This document shows positions 59,806 through 64,000 of a stretch of 64,000 bases of DNA, in pieces (the stretch's first letter is position 1; each line of letters begins with the position of its first letter). The stretch is taken from positions 25,609 to 89,608 of the forward strand of contig CAXKVR010000194.1 of assembly GCA_964058845.1 (NCBI GenBank), read 5' to 3'. The notes below the pieces were generated by a model. It had not been told where the DNA came from, made no database searches, and saw nothing but the letters and a program-made list of their open reading frames with translations. The position numbers and the translations under genes are program-made. The DNA is from Carex sylvatica (Eukaryota; Streptophyta; Magnoliopsida; Poales; Cyperaceae).

Positions 59806-60120
59806 ATAGTCACGGAATTCGTGAATTATTCACCAATTATTCGTGAATAACTTTTTTTTTTTTTTGTGATGACGAACCGAACGCTGAATTATTCTTTTGA
59901 CTGAAAAAAAAATATCTACAGTTTAATTCTAGTGACAATTAAATAATTCGGATTTTGTTCGATGGGGTTAAAAATTTGTGTCAAGTTTTTTTTTGTTCGA
60001 TTTTTTTTATAAAAGGCATATAATGTTTTTTTGACTGAATTTTTATTTAATTAAACTGTAGATATTTTTTTTTGTTATCAAAATTAAAATTATATGCCTT
60101 TTATAAAAAAAAATCGGTAT
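59806..60120. mobile_element. Decayed hAT-like repeat with internal inverted repeats
   Basis: The left part (GATAGTCACGGAATTCGTG, GAATTATTC words) resembles the end of the hAT MITE in the kinase intron. Inside, AATATCTACAGTTTAATT pairs with AATTAAACTGTAGATATT, and TATAAAAGGCATATAA with its complement, forming a stem over about 59895-60115. No target duplication found. Confidence 0.45.
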
Positions 60121-61556
60121 CAAATTTGAACAATTTGAAAACATATTAGTGTTTTAAGTATCCAATTAGTGGAAAATTTGACAGTTGACCAGCATGATTA
60201 TTGATTTGCATTTCGAAATAAACATATTTTTCACTAAACTCCATAAAAAAAATTATATGGAATGAGGATACAAAAGATTTTTTTAATGTCTCTTAATATT
60301 ATATTAAGTTGTTGGAATAAAAAAGTATAAAAAATAAGGAATTTGATATTACATGGAGAGCTCAAATTCTCTTGAAAACTACAGCTTTTATTATTCGGTT
60401 AATGAGGACAAAAGGCCCTGATTAGGGATAATTTAATTAACAGGGTTGGTAAGGAAATAATACATATGTTATCATTCATAGTTCTGAATTAGGGAAAAAT
60501 GTTCTAATTAAATTAAAATATCTAATGAAATATTTTAATTTAAAATGTTGATTCGTACTTTTATGGGCATGGATCATTTTGATATTAAAGTAATGAAAAT
60601 GTTCTAATTTAAAAGAAAAAAGAAACATGAAAAAAAATAAACTTTAATCAATATTCTAAATACAATTTAATTATTGTATTTCAGTGGATAACTCAATCAT
60701 TAAGTGTGATCAAAGTAGAACTTAAATACAAAATACCTAGATATTTTTATTTAACAAAAATACATTATTAACAAAATAAGTCAAGACATTAAAAAAACTA
60801 TATTTCAAAAAAAAAAAAAAACTAAGAAGATGAGGGCGAAAGGAAAGAAAGGCTCGAAATCCAGATGAAATTTCTAGTAAATGAAATTAAATAAAGTTGT
60901 AGATAGAAGCTGTGATACCAAATAAAGTAATAAACGGTAATATATTAAAAAAAAGAGTTAAAAATTCAGATAATTTTTTTTTTTTGGTAGATATTGAATA
61001 TTTGAGTGGGAAAATTTTAAGTCTAAAAACTGAGTGGTTATTATTTGTCCATAGAGTAAGAAGTTACTATTAAAAAAAATTATGAGAATAAAATAAAGAA
61101 TAAAGATTTTTATCCCCATCTTATTTTTCTCATTTATCCCCCGTAGTTCCAATATTCACGCTAACTATCTTCTCCATTAAATCAACTTAGTTAAAGTCAA
61201 CAGTTGCTAAGATTTTTAACTGTTTGGTTTCTCTTTCTCTACGCACACCACCTGTTTGACATTTGCCTGAGCCTCAAACCCTCGAGAAAACCATGACCAT
61301 CTCTCCGATAGTCTTGCTGCCATGAAGGCGCATATTTCCTACACGAATTCAAGCATGCGCCCGGTAGCCTCGCCGATAAGCTCCCTCACTCTCCCGCTGC
61401 CGTCTCCGCTCGTCCATCTCCACCTGTCGCAAACTGGATCCCTCCAGTTCCCTTCCCTTTCCCACTCCCATGCCGTGTTCTTCTTCTAGCTTTCCGTTCT
61501 GCTGACTGTTTTTTCTTCAAACAGACATAAATCCTTGTGCCCCATTTTGTTAAGAA
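60121..61556. other. Intergenic
   Basis: No gene recognised. The GC-richer stretch 61240-61500 could be an old gene fragment but shows no motif I know. Confidence 0.35.
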
Positions 61557-61875
61557 TGTTGAAAATTTCTGAAGGATACAACAATAGAGAGAAAAAATTT
61601 TCTGCTGAAATTAACTTCTATTGCTTCCTTAATTCGAATACAAAGTACATCTGAATTTATAGCTAAACATTAATCTAAATCTAGAACATCTAAATTTAGT
61701 ATCCCACTACCTATCCTTCTATTACAAACAGAACATACATAACTAATTATAGAACCCACTAACTCTTACACGCTCCATGACTAATTATAGCACTCCAAAT
61801 ATAAAGGGCTAAGTTTAGAACAACTTTCAACAGAATTCTAAATGTGAAAAACTAATTTTGGATCAACTTTCAACA
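61557..61875 (-). repeat. 3' LTR of copia element
   Basis: 319 bp; plus-strand ends TGTTGAAAATTTC and CTTTCAACA. It is related to the partial LTR at 63903-64000, with one substitution and one short indel visible. Confidence 0.88.
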
Positions 61876-63830
61876 CTCCCCCTTGATTCAAAATTGCCAA
61901 CTCCAAGTTTCAACATCATCTTCTTCTTCTGAGTCATCATTCTAGATTTTAATGAAGGAAAACTTTTCGTCACAATATCTCTCAACAACTTGAAACTACA
62001 TTTTTCTAGCATTTGAGCCAGCCGTATATCATGGTTGTACACCAGCTTCAACGGCTTCTGACGATTGAGCCCTAGATTCTCCACCTTGAGGGCTTTTTCA
62101 TCAAACAAAATATTTCTACTCACCATGATTTGGACACTTCCTGGACTGCTGCCATCATTTTCTTTTATATGCGCTCCTACTGTGTCCTTGTTGCTTGCAT
62201 CAATCTTGCTCTCGGTGTGTGCCATAAAGAGTGAAGATTGCTCATTTTTCTCTACAACATTGGTTTGCTCTTCCTCACGTTTCTTCTTGTAGCAATCAGC
62301 CTGCACATGGCCGATTCTGTGACAATAGTGGCATTCAACGCCTTGCTTGCCTTGTTCGTCTTCCCTCTTCTTCTTGTAGCAATCTGCCTTAACTTGACCG
62401 AACTTGTGGCAATAGTAGCACTCAATATCTTTCTTTATTGTTTGTTGTTGTTGACGGTTGTCTCCGCTGCTCGTGCCTCTTCCACAAAAACCCAGATATG
62501 GAGTATGCTTCAATTGTAACACGAAATTTCTTTTGTCTTCCATTCCAATATTCGCCAGCACTTGGCCATGCCGATCAATTATCCTGCAGCCATGCTTCTC
62601 AAAATACACTGCATAACCATTTTGAACCAGTTGCCCCATGCTTAGCAGATTCTGCTTCAAGTCCGGTACTAGGAGCACATCCCTTATCAACCGTGAACCC
62701 ATCTTAGTATGTATTACGACGCTGCCTTTTCCCTTGGCTTGAACCAATGTGCCATTCCCTATTCGAACATTTGTTTCAAATGAGGTGTTGATTTCATGGA
62801 AGATCTGATGATTGCCGGTCATATGACTTGTACATCCGCTGTCTATATACCAGATGTCGCCTCTTTCTTCACTAGCAGATTGACATGCATAAAAGATTGT
62901 TTCGGAATTCTCCCTCTATTCTGAGAAGTTGACTTGAGCAGGAGGTAGCTGTGATTTATTGGGTTGTGGAGAGTTGTTTGTTCTGCAAAGACGAGCTATA
63001 TGGCCTTTCTTCTTATATTTGTTGCATTGTTTGGTAGTCCAACAATATTTTGTATCGTGGCTATCCCCCTTGCAGATTTCACACCATCAGTTGGCCTTAC
63101 TAGATTCTGCATTCTCGTCTGTTTCTGTTTTTTTAAGATTTTCTATTTTTCAAAAAATTCCAGATTTGAAGGCTGGACTTGCTTTGAATGCGTTTTCATT
63201 AGACATGTGTCTTAGCAATTTTCTCTCTTCATGCGCTTCAAGAGAACTAATCAACTGTTGTATGGGTAAGGTTTCAAGGTCTTTGGACTCCTCTATAGCC
63301 GTGACTATAGAGTCAAAACTCTCAGGAAGGCTAATCAACATCTTTTCTACAAGCTTCTGTTCGGTAATATCTTTATCACCAAGTGAACGCATTTGATTTA
63401 CTAAATCCATAACTAGTGAAAAATACTCTTTTACCTTCTCTGAATCTTTCATTTGCATATTTTGGTATTGCCTTTGTAATGTTTGTAATTTGACAACTTG
63501 CACCTTAGCCGATCCTTTGAACTCTTGCTGCAACATGTCCCAAGCATCCTTTGATTTGGTTGCGTTGATGATGCGTGAGAAGATGTTTTCTGCTATTCCT
63601 TGTTGAATAAGGAATATCGCTCGTGCATCATTCATCTTGTCTTCCTTCAACTTTTTTTCTTCTTCTTCTGTTTGTTGGTGTTCGGCGGCATACGTGGTAT
63701 ACCCATCTTCAACGATATCCCACAAACCTTGTGAGAGTAGTAGAGTCTCCATCTTCACTTTCCATATGCCGTAGTTGTTACCGGTCAGCATAGGAGCTGG
63801 AAATTGCGCCATGTTTGGGTCTGAAGACAT
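61863..63830 (-). pseudogene. Copia gag-protease with duplicated zinc knuckles, two internal stops
   Basis: One frame of 656 codons with in-frame stops TGA (63150-63152) and TAG (62916-62918). Order: UBN2-type gag (226 residues to the first stop); a knuckle WCEICKGDSHDTKYC and a decayed second one in which Cys is Tyr; protease WYIDSGCTSHMTG near 62815-62855; the usual copia spacer ending near 62520 (LLVPDLKQNLLSMGQL). Then come two further knuckles, CYYCHKFGQVKADC (His replaced by Gln) and CHYCHRIGHVQADC, as parts of a ~29-residue duplication, followed by a LFMAHTE segment, a SRNILFDEKA remnant that normally precedes RT, and a tail overlapping the polypurine tract. Normally knuckles precede protease, so the second set marks a rearranged or chimeric element. 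Confidence 0.85.
61876..61887 (-). other. Polypurine tract of copia element
   Basis: Minus-strand ATCAAGGGGGAG directly before the LTR start TGTTGAAAG; the last codons of the pseudogene run through it. Confidence 0.85.
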
Positions 63831-63888
63831 TGCTTCAATACTTCGGTGATGAGAGATTTACTTTTACTCTTTGATTGCGCCCTCTATA

Positions 63889-63900
63889 GCTCTGATACCA
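63889..63900 (-). other. Primer binding site, tRNA-iMet type
   Basis: Minus-strand TGGTATCAGAGC, two bases from the 5' LTR end. Confidence 0.88.
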
Positions 63901-63902
63901 AT

Positions 63903-64000
63903 TGTTGGAAATTTCTGAAGGATACAACAATAGAGAAGAAATTTTCTGCTGAAATTAACTTCTATTGCTTCCTTAATTCGAATACAAAGTACATCTGAAT
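63903..64000 (-). repeat. 5' LTR of copia element, partial
   Basis: The first 98 bases (plus-strand numbering) match 61557 onward; the rest lies outside the window. Confidence 0.88.

Larger units (their letters stand above)
61557..64000 (-). mobile_element. Non-autonomous Ty1/copia element, right end cut by window edge
   Basis: Minus-strand order: partial 5' LTR (63903-64000), tRNA-iMet primer site, gag and protease with stops, extra zinc knuckles, polypurine tract, complete 319-bp 3' LTR (61557-61875). Integrase, RT and RNase H are absent. The LTRs differ at a few positions in the ~95 bp that can be compared. Bases 61552-61556 (AAGAA) are the candidate target duplication. Confidence 0.85.

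Overview
The window is nuclear DNA of a flowering plant. The evidence is intron-split plant genes (a calmodulin-binding-type receptor-like cytoplasmic kinase, a type B MGDG synthase, an arabinogalactan-protein hydroxyproline galactosyltransferase and an ARM-repeat protein) set in AT-rich DNA full of plant-type LTR retrotransposons, hAT elements and foldback MITEs. I cannot name the species. Coding GC is moderate and the gene structures are not grass-like, so a eudicot or early-diverging angiosperm is the best guess.

Layout. 1-10944 is most of a very young Athila-lineage Ty3/gypsy element (the end of its 5' LTR, gag-pol, a second ORF and the whole 3' LTR; the overlapping LTR stretches are identical). 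It sits in an older minus-strand Sirevirus-like Ty1/copia relic (10945-15427). 15428-20900 is repeat-rich: foldback MITEs, a pyrimidine-rich tract and a ~246-bp tandem repeat. 21886-25190 is the kinase gene, with a hAT-type MITE inserted exactly at one splice donor. A six-copy 100-bp tandem repeat (27507-28110) precedes an intronless ARM-repeat gene (28797-30050). The MGDG synthase gene occupies 33343-36974 on the minus strand in 8 exons, and the galactosyltransferase gene occupies 40520-42960 on the plus strand in 12 exons. From 43300 to 61550 I find no gene. That stretch holds hAT elements with 8-bp target duplications, a dense cluster of related foldback MITEs separated by (CT)n(TA)n(GA)n tracts, and a ~1.08-kb tandem duplication of nested MITE and hAT insertions. 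61557-64000 is a minus-strand, non-autonomous Ty1/copia element running off the right edge.

Most unusual signal. The Athila element carries 30 copies of a near-perfect palindrome, TACGGNCCGTA (22 exact, 8 variants). They always occur in pairs with 20-22 bp between centres, and three of the paired blocks repeat 101-102 bp apart. Copies lie in the LTRs, in untranslated spacers and in the coding linkers between gag, protease, RT/RNase H and integrase. They are read in different frames and never fall inside a conserved domain, so it is the DNA or RNA sequence that is repeated, not a peptide. The interrupted Sirevirus-like LTR sequence next door carries a different palindrome, also in pairs at 20-bp pitch.

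The four host genes are independent single genes acting in signalling, membrane lipid synthesis and cell-wall glycoprotein glycosylation; they do not form a pathway.
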